From: Acorus gramineus
Lineage: Eukaryota; Streptophyta; Magnoliopsida; Acorales; Acoraceae
DNA length: 64,000 nucleotides
Reading direction: 5' to 3'
Assembly: GCA_030737835.1 (NCBI GenBank)
Contig: CM060848.1
Coordinates: forward strand, 5,731,267-5,795,266
Shown: positions 31,313-43,039 of the stretch, piece by piece
Layout: each line of letters starts with the position of its first letter
Numbering within the stretch: position 1 is the stretch's first letter
Notes under the pieces: model-generated
The model's input: the letters and a program-made list of their open reading frames with translations, nothing else
The model's database searches: none
Told to the model about the DNA's origin: nothing
Made by a program: the position numbers and the translations under genes

Positions 31313-31502
31313 GGATCCTCTGTGTGAAAGCCACAGGAAAATCATGTGACATCCTACAAGATCATGTCACATAGATAGAATAATTTTGTTAAAGTTATCA
31401 ACACACAATTCTTTTGTAAATATCAAATAATTTTTTTCATTTATGTGACATTTTCTAATTGGTTGTCGTAGGATTTCTACATGGCTTTCACATAGAGGAT
31501 CC
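31313..31502. mobile_element. MITE, 190 bp, with ~22-bp terminal inverted repeats
   Basis: Begins GGATCCTCTGTGTGAAAGCCA and on the opposite strand ends GGATCCTCTATGTGAAAGCCA. A second inner pair, ATGTGACAT, adds to the foldback shape. No coding capacity. Confidence 0.82.
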
Positions 31503-31849
31503 GATCACATGTATAACAGAGCCTTTATTTTAATCATCATTAAATATTTATAATTTTTTATAGATCATAGTTTTTTTTAAAAAAAATAATTTAATTTGAG
31601 CCTGCACATTCTAGTTAAAGAGATTCCACAAGTCCCCTTTGCACGCAAAACAATCAAAACGGACATTCTGGAATCAATTGATCCACTGCAACACCCTAAG
31701 AGGCCACCACCCCTACCACCACTTTTAATTTTTTTTCTCTAATAAACTATATGGTATCATGAGATGGTGCTTGCAAAAAGTTGTTCTAAAAATTATATAT
31801 TATCAAAGGCAACTCTATGGAATAGAGATACCAGCTTGTTTGCCTTTAA

Positions 31850-32080
31850 GTTCAAGTATGTCATGGTGATCGCGGAGAATGGCACCATAGCCTGCCCTGT
31901 CCGGAGATAGTGCCCCATCTGAATTTGACTTCAACCATCCAGGATCTGGGGGGATGCCATCTGATTAGATGCTTGGTGAACTGTTTTTGAGAGATAATAA
32001 CTCCCCAATCTTGAGAAAGCTTTTTCATGGGTGGAGTTAAGTCCTCAGTCAACTTCTTGTCCATGTGGAGAAGGTATAGT
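31850..32080 (-). mobile_element. LINE RNase H fragment, degraded
   Basis: The minus-strand frame carries WHPPRSWMVEVKF...GTISGQGRLW, corresponding to the WxPPxxGWxKxNxDG...G start of a LINE RNase H domain, with the catalytic DG lost. Its left end is undefined. It abuts the leader of copia element 2, so the element's 5' LTR must have been lost here. Confidence 0.6.
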
Positions 32081-32106
32081 AATAAATCTAAACAAAGCTA
32101 TGTTTT

Positions 32107-32500
32107 GATTTGTTTAAATGGAGAAGGAATAAATGTCGGGCCGCCCTCCGCTGCCTCCGACAGTGCTCGGACAGCCCTTGGCCGCCCCAGTCAGCCCTCC
32201 GCCACCTTCGATCGTGCTCCGGCCACCCTCGGTCACCTTGGGTAGCCCTCTGCCACCTCCGATTACGCTCCAGCAGCACTCGGTCATCTCAAACAGCCCT
32301 CTACCGCCTCCAGCAGCGCTCCGGCAGCCCTCGGTCACCTCGGGCAGGACTCAATCGATGCCGACCGCCTCCTAGGGATCTCAAAACACTTAATCGGCCC
32401 CTATTTCCTATCTAGAGGTCCAATTAAGGTGTTCTAGGGGTCCGTTTCGATCGATTTTTTGTCCCCGATATCATCGTTTGGTTTTAAACTTCAAAAAAAA
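32107..32500 (+). repeat. C-rich leader of copia element 2
   Basis: Imperfect repeats of CAGCCCTCGGTCACCTC / GCTCCGGCAGCCCTC-like units give Pro/Ser/Ala-rich frames in every phase. It corresponds in position to 70-1014 and 20178-20691 but is built on a different repeat unit. Confidence 0.7.
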
Positions 32501-32501
32501 A

Positions 32502-33053
32502 ATGTCAGATATCAATTCTCCTTAGACAAGCACCTATTCTATGGTGTCTCGTCAGTCCTCTTCCTCGTTCATCTATGAGGGCATCCTAGGGGCCGCTCCT
32601 GCTAAGAAGCACCATAGACCGCGTAGACGAAGACCGACTAAGAAGCGTCATATACCGAAACAACGAGGGCATCGTCTTCCTCCTGTTGACGCTATGACTG
32701 CTACTCTGCTTGGCTCCATGCAGCCACAATTGGGTCAGCTTGACCAGATCAGTCAGTGCCTCGACCACCTGATTCTGCAGCAGTCTATTTCTTGTTCTTC
32801 TACTCCTTTTGCATTATCTTCTACTCCGGGCATGCCTACTTATTGGATCTTTGATTCGGGTGCCTCACATCACATGACACCTAATAGTTCTGTCCTCACT
32901 ACATGCTCATCTGCACCCTCCCACCTACCTTCGATTCATACTGCTAATGGCTCTCCTTTAGTCATCACGCAGTGTGGCTCGATCACCACCACTTCTGACC
33001 CTACTGGCCGATTTCATTGCCATTTGTCTTGCATGCTCCTGAGCTTTGCATGA
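32502..33053 (+). pseudogene. Copia element 2 gag remnant and protease
   Basis: ATG at 32502 (MSDINSP) is followed by TAG at 32523. The open frame from 32541 then reads VSRQSSSSF, a basic stretch, and jumps to protease-proximal sequence ending WIFDSGASHHMTPNSSVL, the DSGAS protease active site. The gag core and zinc knuckle are absent, so several hundred bases have been deleted. The frame is lost near 33040 where the next one takes over. Confidence 0.85.
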
Positions 33054-33640
33054 ATCTTGTGTCTATTAGTCAATTGTGTGATTCTGGATTCACTGTTACC
33101 TTTACCTCTTCTGGGTGTTTTGTGCAGGATCCACGTTCAGGGCAGAGGATTGGTATTGGTCATAGGATTGGCGAACTATATTATGTGGAGTATCTTCATC
33201 TTCCTGTACCTGATCCATCAATTTTCTGTGGTAGTATCACCTCGGACACTGTCCTGTGGCATAAACGGTTAGGTCATGTTTCTGAGTCTCGTCTTAAAGA
33301 TCTTATTCAGTCTGGTGATTTAGGTCATGTTTTATTTTCTCCGCTTTCTGTTTGTGAGGGCTGTAAACTAGCCAAACCCATTGCTAATCCATTTCAATCT
33401 AATAATCATCAGTCCTCTCGTCCTTTTGAGCTAGTTCATTATGATATTTGGGGTCCTTCTCATATCATATCAAAGAGTGGTTTTTCGTATTATATCAGTT
33501 TTATTGATGACTATTCTCGTTTTACTTTGATTTATTTATTGCGTCATCAATCTGATGTCCCAAAGATATATGAGATCTTCTTTACCACTATGATTCATAC
33601 CCAGTTTCAGACTCGTATCAAACCTTTAGGTCTGATGTGA
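33017..33640 (+). pseudogene. Copia element 2 GAG-pre-integrase and integrase core
   Basis: Contains LWHKRLGHVSESRLKDL (HxxxxH of GAG-pre-integrase), CEGCKLAK (zinc CxxC), HYDIWGPS and FIDDYSRFTLIYLL with the first catalytic Asp. It ends at TGA 33638. Coding resumes at 33659 in a neighbouring frame, where the second Asp region has been lost. Confidence 0.88.
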
Positions 33641-33658
33641 CGAGAATATATCTCTTCC

Positions 33659-35047
33659 ATGATGCGTTCTCTTCTTCAATCTCATGGCACTCTCTTCCAG
33701 CAATCATGCCTTTATACTCATGAGCAGAACGGTGTTGCTGAAAAAAAATATCACCATATTCTTGAAATCGCTCGTTTCGTCTTACTTTCTTCTTTAGTCC
33801 CCAGCGCATTCTGGGCTAAGGCTGCTCTTCTATCTGTTCATCTTATCAATATCACTCCCTCTTCTGTCCTCTCTGATATGACTCCTCATGAGTGTCTTTA
33901 CTCCTCCAAACCTGATTATAGTAGACTTCGCACTTTTGGATGTACTTGTTTTGTGCTTCTCCCTCCTCACCAACGCACCAAGTTGGCCGCTCGATCAGTC
34001 AAGTGTGTATTCTTGGGGATTAGTTTCAAACACAAGGGATATCGCTGCTATGATCCTGTTGGAGATCGTTTGTGGCTCGCTCGTCATGTGTCATTTTTTG
34101 AGGATGTTCCCTATTTTTCTTCTACACCCATTGCCTCCTCTTCTCCTGTGCCTTCTCCTGTTCAGGCTTCCCCCATTGAGTCTCTACCTCTTCCCAGGCC
34201 GTCTATTGTGCTTGAGCCCGCTCCTAGTTCTGCTCTCCCTGAGTCTCCTCTTGGCACTCCTACTGCTAACTCTCCTGGTTCTTCATCTCCTTTTAGCACT
34301 CCTGCAGCCAACTCCCATGGTCCTCCTTGTTCTCCTCCTATTGTGTCTCCTCTTGCTCCTCCCGCAGATGACTCCATTGATACTCCATCTTCTATGGATG
34401 ACGCACCTCCCACTGATGTGGATCCTCGTCCCTTGACTCGCTACCCTCAGCGTGAGCGTCATCCACCTGCTCGCTTCAGTTTTGACTCTAGACCACCTGA
34501 CCGATTTGGCTTTGCATCCGTGAGTACCCATTCCCCACAGTTTCAGGCCTATCTCACCGCTATACATGCCCATCGTGAGCCTCGATCTTATCAAGAGGCA
34601 ATCGAGTACCCTGAGTGGCAGCAGGCCATGACTGAGGAGTTACAGGCATTTGAGCAACACAGACCTAGGATGTTGTTCCTCTTCCGGATGGTGTTATTCA
34701 AGATCAAGCATCGCCATGATGGATCCATTGAACGACATAAGGCTCGTCTTGTTGCTAGAGGTTTCACACAGGAGTATGGTATTGACTATGAGGAGACCTT
34801 CGCTCCTGTTGCCCATATGACTACTGTCTTCACCCTTCTCGCTGTTGCTGCTGTTCGTCCTTGGCCTCTCTTCCAGATGGACGTGAAGAATGCTTTTCTT
34901 CACGGTGATTTATCTGAGGTTGTTTATATGCAACCACCTCTGGGTCTCAGCGCTCCTCCTCAGCATGTTTGTCATGTTCGGCGGGCTATATACGGACTGA
35001 AACACGCTCCTCGTGCCTGGTTTGAGCATTTTCGAGTGTTATTCTGA
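33659..35047 (+). pseudogene. Copia element 2 integrase end, linker and reverse transcriptase start
   Basis: 462 open codons: THEQNGVAEKKYHHI (integrase), FGCTCFVLLPPHQRTKL and VFLGISFKHKGYRC (integrase C-terminal region), a Pro/Ser-rich linker of about 130 residues, and reverse transcriptase with QMDVKNAFLHGDLSEVVYMQ (about residues 403-422) and IYGLKHAPRAWF. It stops at 35045 before the catalytic motif. Confidence 0.9.
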
Positions 35048-35059
35048 CAGCTGGTTTTG

Positions 35060-35972
35060 TTGAGAGCTTCCAAGACCATTCTATGTTTGTGTGATCCTCA
35101 TCACAACGGCGGGTTATCCTTCTTCTGTATGTTGACAACATGATTATAACTGGTGATGACTCCGCCGGTATTACTCTGGTAAAAAATCACCTCAGTTGAC
35201 AGTTTCAGATGAAAGATCTCGGTACTCTTCGCTACTTCCTTGGTCTCAAGATTGCACAGAGTGATCGTGGGATTCTGCTTTCTTAGCAGAAGTATACAGC
35301 TGACATTCTAGAGCGTGCTTCCCTCACCCGCAATGCAGATACCCCTCTCGAGCTTCATGTGAAGCTTCGTCCTACAGATGGTGAGCCTCTCCCAGATACA
35401 GACAGATTGTGGGTCAGCTTGTGTATCTCTGCATCACCAGACCTGACATTGCTCATGCTGTTAGCATTGTAAGTCAGTTTGTCTCAGCCCCTCGATCAGT
35501 GTATTATGGTGCCCTTATGCGTATTCTCATATATTTACGTGGTACTATCACTAGATCGCTATATCTGTCGTCCTCTTCGACTCTGGTTTTCAGAGCTTAC
35601 ACCAATGCTGATTGGGCTGGAGATCCGACCACTAGACGCTCTACCACTGGGTTCTTCATATTTCTTGGAAATTCCATCATCTCTTGGCACAGCAAGAAAC
35701 ATGATGTTGTTGCCCTGTCCAGCACTGAGGCTGAGTACCGCGCCATGGCTATTACCACCAAGGAGATTGTTCATCTTAGACGTCTCTTGGTGGACTTGGG
35801 AGCCACTGTGACTGGTCCTACTCCTCTTCATTGTGATAACCGGTCTGCTATTCAGACAGCCAGCAATCCGGTCTTTCACGAAAGGACCAAACACATTGAG
35901 ATCGATTGTCACTTCGTTCATCAGCACTTTCTTACAGAGACAGTATCGCTTCCGCATATTTCCTCCACATAG
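35060..35972 (+). pseudogene. Copia element 2 reverse transcriptase end and RNase H
   Basis: The reverse transcriptase active site reads LLLYVDNMIITGDD (YVDN instead of YVDD), followed by in-frame stops at about 35198 and 35284 and a further frame change. The RNase H frame 35409-35972 is open: YTNADWAGDPTTRRSTTGFF, SSTEAEYRAMA, LHCDNRSAIQ and ERTKHIEIDCHFVHQ. The normal end (DxLADxxTK) is degraded to QLADFFMK near 35975. Confidence 0.9.
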
Positions 35973-36060
35973 CAGCTTGCTGATTTCTTTATGAAGTCAC
36001 ATCAAGTTCCTCGGTTTCAGTTTTTCATTCGCAAACTCACCTTGTATGATCCATCATGAA

Positions 36061-36072
36061 TTTGAGGGGGGC
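36061..36072 (+). other. Polypurine tract of copia element 2
   Basis: TTTGAGGGGGGC directly before the LTR start TGTTAG; it closely matches the tract of copia element 1. Confidence 0.85.
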
Positions 36073-36197
36073 TGTTAGATTATATGTGTTATGTCATAGT
36101 GTATTACACGTGTAATCCTATGTGTACTTGTATATAAAGGGATTGAACCCAAAGTGCAATACAAGGATTCTCATTATCTCATTTTCTGATTCTAACA
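36073..36197 (+). repeat. 3' LTR of copia element 2 (125 bp)
   Basis: Begins TGTTAGATTATATG and ends TTCTAACA. Contains TTACACGTGTAA and TATATAAAGGGATT, the latter a plausible TATA box. Similar to 1027-1160. Confidence 0.9.
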
Positions 36198-36812
36198 ATA
36201 ATATATTTTGGAATTTTACATATGATTGGGTGCAAACGCTACCTTGACGATTTTGTTTCCCTCTCCAAAGCCACCTCAAATCCAAAAATCTAGAAAATGA
36301 TAATTTATATCTAGGCTAAACTGCATCAATTGTCCCTAATACATCATCTAAGTTAATATTGCTAGTATAACATGTCACATAATTAAGGTAAATAAAATAT
36401 GTGCTTCATGAAAAAAAAAACACTCTATTTCAATGATACAACTATGACTATGTGCTAAGAAATATTTGGTATCGACAAATGGTGAACTAAAAACTGAAAA
36501 TATGAATTGCTCTGAAGATAAAAAGAATAAAAAAATTATTTTTCGAATATATAATCTCCATTATAGTTTTAACTATTAATTACATTCTTGTATATATAAC
36601 TTATGGGACATTTAATATATGAATTATCTATCCTCGAATATCTTATGCCGCTACCTGGACGAGGCTGTGATAATATAGGTATACTTTATTTTTTAGTGTA
36701 TCTCAATGTGTATTTTATTTTTAAAATAATATATAATTCATGAGCGACTGTATAATTAAAAAAAAAGTGAGGGTTGTGGACAGGTGTCAGACATATCATT
36801 TTAAAAAAAAAT
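36198..36812. other. AT-rich sequence, nothing recognised
   Basis: No reading frame, RNA gene or repeat that I can name. Confidence 0.5.
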
Positions 36813-37070
36813 TTTATATTGATAAGAATCTTTATCCAATATCATTTGAACAAATCACAAAAGGTCACATGTCTTTTCTCATCCCAACCATATCTCTATT
36901 TTTTCAATTATAAATAGCTACTACTTTGTTAAAGTAAAAATATTTTTTTATATTGATAAGAATCTTTATCCAATATCATTTGAACAAATCAAAAGAGGTC
37001 ACATGTCTTTTCTCATCCCAACCATATCTCTACTTTTTCAATTATAAATAGCTACTACTTTGTTAAAGTG
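36813..37070. repeat. ~133-bp tandem duplication containing a TATA-like box
   Basis: The unit from TTTTATATTGATAAGAATC through AATTATAAATAGCTACTAC to TTTGTTAAAGT occurs at 36813-36935 and again at 36946-37070 with very few differences. Each copy carries ATTATAAATAG, a good plant TATA box. Confidence 0.85.
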
Positions 37071-38889
37071 ATTCATCTCTATCTTTCAGTCATTTTGATC
37101 ATCTCTCTTTCAATTAAATCGTTTGTAATTTGTTTACCTCTGTAGTACATTTTATTTCATCTATTGTTTCTCTCCCCCCCTCCCTCCTCTCTCTCTCTAT
37201 ATCTCTGTCTTTCATTCTTTATCATCAATTTTACAAACAAATAATTTTTTACATTTTTTTATGACATTCAAAACAAAAGTTGATAGCGACGATTATATCA
37301 TCTATCAAAAAAAAATATCTCCCATATGTGTAAAGCTAAAATGGCAAGAAATGGAAAGTTAAGACCGTCGTGTTATATGCTAGAGACCACTGCCTGGTGT
37401 ATGCCGTCAATAGGAAAATGCCTATCCAAGAGCTAAAGGTGAGGTGAGGGAGAAAACAAGTGTTTTAAAAGTTAATGGAAGATACAGCTCACCAACTTGG
37501 TTGACCTGTTAACAAATTTTTGGAAGTTCATCCTAAAAAAGGGTGGCCTCTGAAGGCAATGAGGTTTGCTTGGAAGAACTTGCATTGATGGTTCTTCCTC
37601 ACGCAGGCATCAAAGAACAAAGTAACGCCAGACAAGTCTAAATATCACCTAAAGATTGTTGCTATGTCTCCTAAATTGGAGAAAAGCAATTGGTTCTTAG
37701 TTGGCTTGTTCTCTCTCGCGCAGACATCGTAGATGATGAGTTGAAAGATAACTTGAATGTAATTATCATGTCTCCTAAACTGGAGAAAAGCAACTGAATG
37801 TTGCTTCCAGGTGAAACGGATGTTTTGGAGAAGCTCAAGCTAGCGACAATTGATGTTTTTTTTGTCATTGAAGATCGTAGAGAAATGTTGGGGATGATTC
37901 ATCATCTAGTTGATCGTATTTTTTAATGCATTTAGTTTCATATATGTTCATTCTTGATCATTCATTCTTGATTGTATTGTATGTGAAAAGGAAAAGAAAA
38001 ATAATGGCATAATGTACTATTAATTTGATATGTTGAATCCATTTTTAGTTTTGGTTGTTTGTTAATATTCTTGTTTTAATTGGTTAATTAATTTGATATG
38101 GGTCAATCGTACATTGCATGTTTGGGTCTGGCTGAGAGGATCTACGAGCAATCGATCTAGAATTTTTTTTCTATCCCAACCCGCGAGGACACCTTATTTT
38201 TGTGAATATTTCAATGAATAATTCTCATTTGAGAAAAATCCAAATAACCCCATGTAAACATATGAAAATCCATATAACCCCCTGCATTTTTTCAAAATCT
38301 AAATAACTTCCTGCAAACAAAAGCAAAATGCAATCCACCCCTTCTGTAAGTTTTTTTAACCCAAGGTTAACCAGAATTCAACCCAATGTGACAAGTTACC
38401 ATTATACCCTCCTCCACTTTTGTCAAATGAGAAACCGTAAAATCACCACCTCCATTCGTTCTCTCCTCACTCGACGCCTCTTCTCACCCCATCGTCGCCA
38501 CCCCCCTCTTCGGACCATCTCCTCTGATCAACAACTCTCACCCTCATCGTCGCCGCACCTCTTTGGACCTCCTTCTCTAATCACCGATTCTCTATTCACC
38601 ATATTGGCATCGTTGTCAGCCCCCTCTGCTTCTCCTCACCCTTCTTGCATCGACACTCGCGTAGTCAAACATATGCGTGACGTGGCCTATGATAAGAACT
38701 GTGGGTGTTGGATGACTAGATGAAGTCCTCAAACACAATTAAAAGCATTAGAAAACACATAAATAACTCATACACATAAAGACTAGAAAAATAGTTGGTT
38801 CATGCATTTTATCAAACACATCAAAAGCAAGAAGTGAAATGCCTCACCATTTCAGACTCTAGCATGAAATGAAATGAAATGCCTTCTTC
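37071..38889. other. Possible degenerate coding region; no product recognised
   Basis: Downstream of the TATA-bearing duplication come a CT-rich tract (about 37174-37210) and a stretch (37310-37925) less AT-rich than its flanks. It repeats ATGTCTCCTAAAYTGGAGAA at 37664 and 37768 (both read MSPKLEKSN). Frames are short and broken. 38328-38723 is open on the plus strand but Ser/Pro/Thr-rich without recognisable motifs. I do not assign a function. Confidence 0.35.
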
Positions 38890-38912
38890 GCGGTAGATTT
38901 TGACAAGCTCCT

Positions 38913-39429
38913 TCATTCTTCAAAGAGAAGAGCCTGCAGAGGAAGCTGTGACCTCCCATATAGACTTTCTTTTACAATATTGTCCTGCCATCCATGTAGC
39001 CCAAAGAGAGGGATGATGGGTTGCAATCTCCCACAATCTAGTGCCCATGGCAGCTTCATTCCAGTCCGCAATGCGCTTAACTCCAAGCCCTCCTTCAGCC
39101 TTTGGTACACAAATGTCTACCCAACTAATTGTCATTAGTTTAGCTTTTCCTTCTTCCCCTGCCCAGAAAAACCTTCTACATATTTGTTCTAGGGATTTGA
39201 TAGTCTTCCTAGGCAAAGCAAAACCAGCTGTCCAACAATGAGTAAGACTGAGAAGAACAAATTTAATAAGCTCTAGCCACCCTGCCTTTGATAGATAGAG
39301 ACCTGCCCAAGTTTGAAGTCTATTCCGCATCTTCTCCACTAGAGGTGCACAAGAGGAATTAGATAGATATCCCGATTGTAAAGGCAAGCCTATGTGTTTT
39401 ACTGGAAGGCTGCCAACTGGGATTCCCAA
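38913..39429 (-). pseudogene. LINE ORF2, region after the reverse transcriptase core
   Basis: Reads GIPVGSLPVKHIGLPLQSGY (LP..YLGLPL equivalent), WAGLYLSKAGWLELIKFVL, RRFFWAGEEGKAKLMTISW and GGLGVKRIADWNEAAMGTRL, the usual thumb/connection order of plant LINE ORF2. A stop separates it from the reverse transcriptase core. Confidence 0.85.
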
Positions 39430-39476
39430 GCATGCGGACAGTGAGGAGTGCTAAGTGTTGCAGAATACTTGACTTT

Positions 39477-40420
39477 TTAGCTAGTTAAGATGAAGCCCGG
39501 ATGCTTTAGCGAATTTCTGTAATAGGAGGAGAAGCTCACTTGCTGAAGACAATGAGCAATTTGTAAAATAATAAGGCCATTTGCAAAAGACAGGTGAGAT
39601 ACATTGTGAATGGAGTTGATATGTCTTCCTGAAGAGACAGCTTCTGAAGAGACAGCTTCTTCAAGAGAGTGTGATAATGAATTCATTACTAGAACAAAGA
39701 GGGTTGGAGAGAGAGGATCCCTTTGGCGCAATCCACAAGTTGCCTTGAAGAAACTAGAAGGGCTTCCATTAACAAGTACTGAGAACGAAACCGTCTTCAC
39801 ACACTGGAGAATCAAGTTAGTCCATGCTTCAGGGAAATTGAGGCTTCTTAATACTTCTTGAAGAAATTCCCATCTCACACTGTCAAAGGCTTTTCGCAGA
39901 TCCACTTTAATGCAAGAGCGGCCCAAAGAGGAAGGAAGAGATAGATATCTCACTAATTCATGAGCAAGCATAGTACTATGAACAATATTTCGTCCCTTCA
40001 CAAAGGCAGCTTGATTAAGCATGATGATTTTGGGGAGCACGCCTTGAAGCCGAACAGCTAGAATCTTGGTTATTGTCTTGTACACTGAATTGCAAAGGGA
40101 AATCGGGTGAAAATTATCAAAAGAATAGGCATGCTTGGTCTTCGGGATAAGAGAGATGAAGGAGTGATTCAGTTGTCTGAGGAGAAATCCTGATTCAAAG
40201 AAAGATCTGATTGCTTTGATGAAGTCTTCTTTAATAATAGACGAGAAATGTTGGAAGAACCTTGCCGGAAATCCATCCGGCCCAGAACTACTAAAGGGTT
40301 TTGCAGAAAATAGAGCTGACTTTATCTCTTCATCCGTGACTGGTAAGCATAAAGAGAGGCTATCATCATCAGATAATTTAACAGGGGGACTTGGGACTTC
40401 AATTGGATAAGACCACTATT
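39477..40420 (-). pseudogene. LINE reverse transcriptase core
   Basis: Reads SSGPDGFPARFFQHF (about 40240-40300), MLNQAAFVKGRNI, IKVDLRKAFDSVRWEF and CGLRQRDPLSPTLFVLVM. The catalytic FADD site is degraded to FANG (LSFANGLIIL near 39560), so the enzyme is dead. The frame is interrupted near 40086. Confidence 0.88.
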
Positions 40421-40729
40421 TGTTTAGAAGGGACTTATAATAATTTGATGCAAGCTCTTGATCAATTCAGGATCAGATGAAAGAGAACCATCTTCAAGTT
40501 TAACTCTACAGATAGAGTTGTGCGCCGCTCTAGCTTTTAAGGAGGAATAAAAGAATTTTGAATTGCTATCCCCTTCTTTGAGCTATATTTGTCTAGACTT
40601 TTGACGAAAGAGACATTCCTCCCTTTTTAGCACCCTTAAGTATTCCTCCTTTGCTAGTCCTTCATACTGAATGAGCAGCGGATTGAGAGGGTCTCTTATG
40701 GTTGCAGCCTGCGCACTCTCCAGCCTTCT

Positions 40730-41640
40730 TCAAGTGGATTCAAGTTGACTTTGAATGTTGCCGAAGGTCTCCCGGTTCCAGTCCTTAAGGACCCCTTTTA
40801 AATGTAGCAGTTTTTTTACTAAATTGAACATTGGGGAGGCTGCAAAATTACAATTCCATGCTGAAGAAACTAACTGGGCTAAGTTAGTATGGTCCTCCCA
40901 AGAATGCAAGTATTTGAAAGGTTTGGGCCCGGATGGTAGAGCGGGGAGCACCATCATATGAAGAGCAGAATGATCCGAGAGTCTCAGAGGCAATGAGTGA
41001 TAGTAGCTATTAGTGTGCTCCATCATCCATAGTGAGTTCACCATAATTCGGTCCAGCTTGCAAGCAATTCGGTTCTCTTGATTATTACTCCAAGAGTAGT
41101 GACAATCCACATAGCACAAGTCCTGTAAAAGGCATTCAGAGATACAGTTGTTAAATCGATTTAACCTACGAGAGGAAGGAGAACGCCCACCCATCTTTTC
41201 GCTAGCAAAATGAACTTCATTAAAATCTCCCCCAATGATCCATTTATAGGTAGTAATTGTAGTTGCAATGGATTTCAGATCACTCCAAAGTGCATAACTT
41301 TCACTGAAAGAGTTGGAGGCATATACCACCGTGATGTAGAAGCATGGTAGGCTACTGTTGGAGGGAGTGACTTTGCAATGAAGAAATTGTTTTGAAGAGG
41401 AGATTGACTCAACCTTGACCAAAGACTAGTTCCATAAAAGCCATATTCTTCCAGCAGAGCATGGGTTGATGAGCTGATACTGAGGGAGAATGTACTACTT
41501 ACCATAGAAGCATTTGAAGAATCCACCTTTGTTACAACTAGAGAAATAATGGGGGAAGCATGCTTTAACAAAAAAAAAATTAACATCCAACTGTTTCTCC
41601 TTACTGTTAAGTCCACGAATGTTCCGAAAAACGCAATACA
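40730..41640 (-). pseudogene. LINE AP-type endonuclease
   Basis: Contains IRGLNSKEKQLDV-like start (about 41590-41620), WIIGGDFNEV, CHYSWSNNQENRIACKLDR and LRLSDHSALHM, the catalytic landmarks of EEP/APE endonucleases. Frames change near 41420. It nicks target DNA in a functional LINE. Confidence 0.86.
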
Positions 41641-41687
41641 TCAAAAAACAATATACTAGTGATGGGGGGCATATTTAGGCCGAAGCA

Positions 41688-42997
41688 TTAATTGTCCCTA
41701 GGGGTAGCCTGCTTCTTCTTTTTGTTCTTCTTTGGTTTTAGAGAGTTGCCCACTGAGTTAGAAGCTTCGGACTGCTCGATGCTTGGAGGGGCCTTATGTT
41801 TCATGAGTTTGGATGCCTTAGGCTGGGGAATACTTCGGTCTTCAGACTGCCCTTTGCACAAGGGGATCTTGGCTAACAAAGATTTTGAATCCTTGGGTTG
41901 CAGGACATTGTCGGGATGAAGTAACACTTCAAGCAGTGGGTCTTGTGAGATGGGTGGTAAGCAAAATAAATTTCCTGGTGAAATAATATCATTATAGGAA
42001 AGTGTGGTCTCTAACTCAACTTCTCCTTCTTGATCTCTTGAAGGTGATACAACAAGCACCACTGCATCATCTTGAACACTAATTGGTGGCTCAACTAGTA
42101 CAACTGCATCAGCCTGAACACTTGAAATTGACTCAACTAGCACAACAACATCAGCCTGAATAGTCCCATGAACCACTACGGAAGAATCCTTTAGATTTCT
42201 CTGTCCTGGGCCAACCTCAGAGGAGGGATTCATCTTGTTCGAGTTAGTATCATCAGAACCAATAGGCTGAGGATAGGCAGCAGGGGTCGGTTGCTGGGAT
42301 GATGTTGTCACATTACAGCCATTGTTTCCTTTGGTAGATTCTTCAACGTGTGAAACTTTTGCTAAGACACCATGAGCAGATAAACAACTCTTCTTACAAC
42401 ATATAGACTCCTCATGGTCAAAGGTGTTACAGAACTTACAAGCTTCAGGCCTCCAATCATAAGTGACCTTGACAGCTTCTCTATCCCCATTACGAACTTG
42501 AAGAAAAACCTCATCTGGGAGCTCCTTTTCTGCCGCAGTTTCAACACAAGCCCTTGCATAAGCTATTCGAGATCGGGTTCCAATTAGACTTGCTATCTTC
42601 CCTATACATGTTCTGGACCCGAAGTGTAAAGGTAAATAAGGGAATTTAATCCAAACTGGGATGGAGTTGAGTCTTTCCCTCTCCATTCGAGTATTTCTAT
42701 TCCATTTCTGTATGACAAAAGGATGATTGTCCATAGACCATGGTCCTCCCTCAAGGACCTTGATTAGATCTTCCTCTAGAGAGAAAGAGACGGTAAAAAC
42801 AACCATTTCCTTGGAGCGATAGAGTTAACTCTCTCTTGGGTTTCCATTTGTTTTTGATGAACCGCAAGAAAGGTGTATAAACCGGGTTTTTTCCCCACAC
42901 ATAGCCAAACCATGATAAAACCCCATGCTTCCTCTGCTTCCTTAATTTCATTCTCCTCAAGGAGGGCAAAGTGTTGCGAGCATTCAGACTCAGTCAT
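41688..42997 (-). pseudogene. LINE ORF1 (DUF4283 and zinc knuckle)
   Basis: The frame 41688-42806 (372 codons) has VLEGGPWSMDNHPFVIQKWN, PVWIKFPYLPLHF and CKFCNTFDHEESICCK (CCHC-like), then an acidic tail with three imperfect repeats of SVQADAVVLVE and a basic C terminus, KKNKKKKQ. The N-terminal part (WGFIMVWLCVGKKPGLYTF) lies in another frame at 42807-42997, so a frameshift separates the halves. Confidence 0.85.
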
Positions 42998-43039
42998 TTT
43001 TACCAACCAAAACTCAGACCTCACATGTTTTCATTTCTT

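Larger units (their letters stand above)
32100..36197 (+). mobile_element. Ty1/copia element 2, decayed, 5' LTR missing
   Basis: Order on the plus strand: C-rich leader (about 32107-32500), remnants of gag, protease, integrase, reverse transcriptase, RNase H, polypurine tract and a 3' LTR (36073-36197) of the same family as 1027-1160. Most of gag is deleted, several stops occur, and the catalytic YVDD is changed to YVDN near 35130. It cannot be autonomous. No 5' LTR was found. Confidence 0.9.
38890..43000 (-). mobile_element. L1-type LINE, decayed, with ORF1, endonuclease and reverse transcriptase
   Basis: Minus-strand order from the right: ORF1 with DUF4283 and a CCHC knuckle, an AP-type endonuclease, reverse transcriptase, and the post-RT region. 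The left end at about 38890 lacks the zf-RVT/RNase H tail and poly(A), so the 3' end is missing too. Many frame breaks exist. It is the most complete LINE in the window. Confidence 0.88.

Noticed and set aside
34162-34594. Minus-strand frames over the copia linker
   Set aside because: Antisense to the Pro/Ser-rich linker of copia element 2.
38328-38723. 131-codon plus frame, Ser/Pro/Thr-rich
   Set aside because: Low-complexity composition, no domain and no splice or promoter support.
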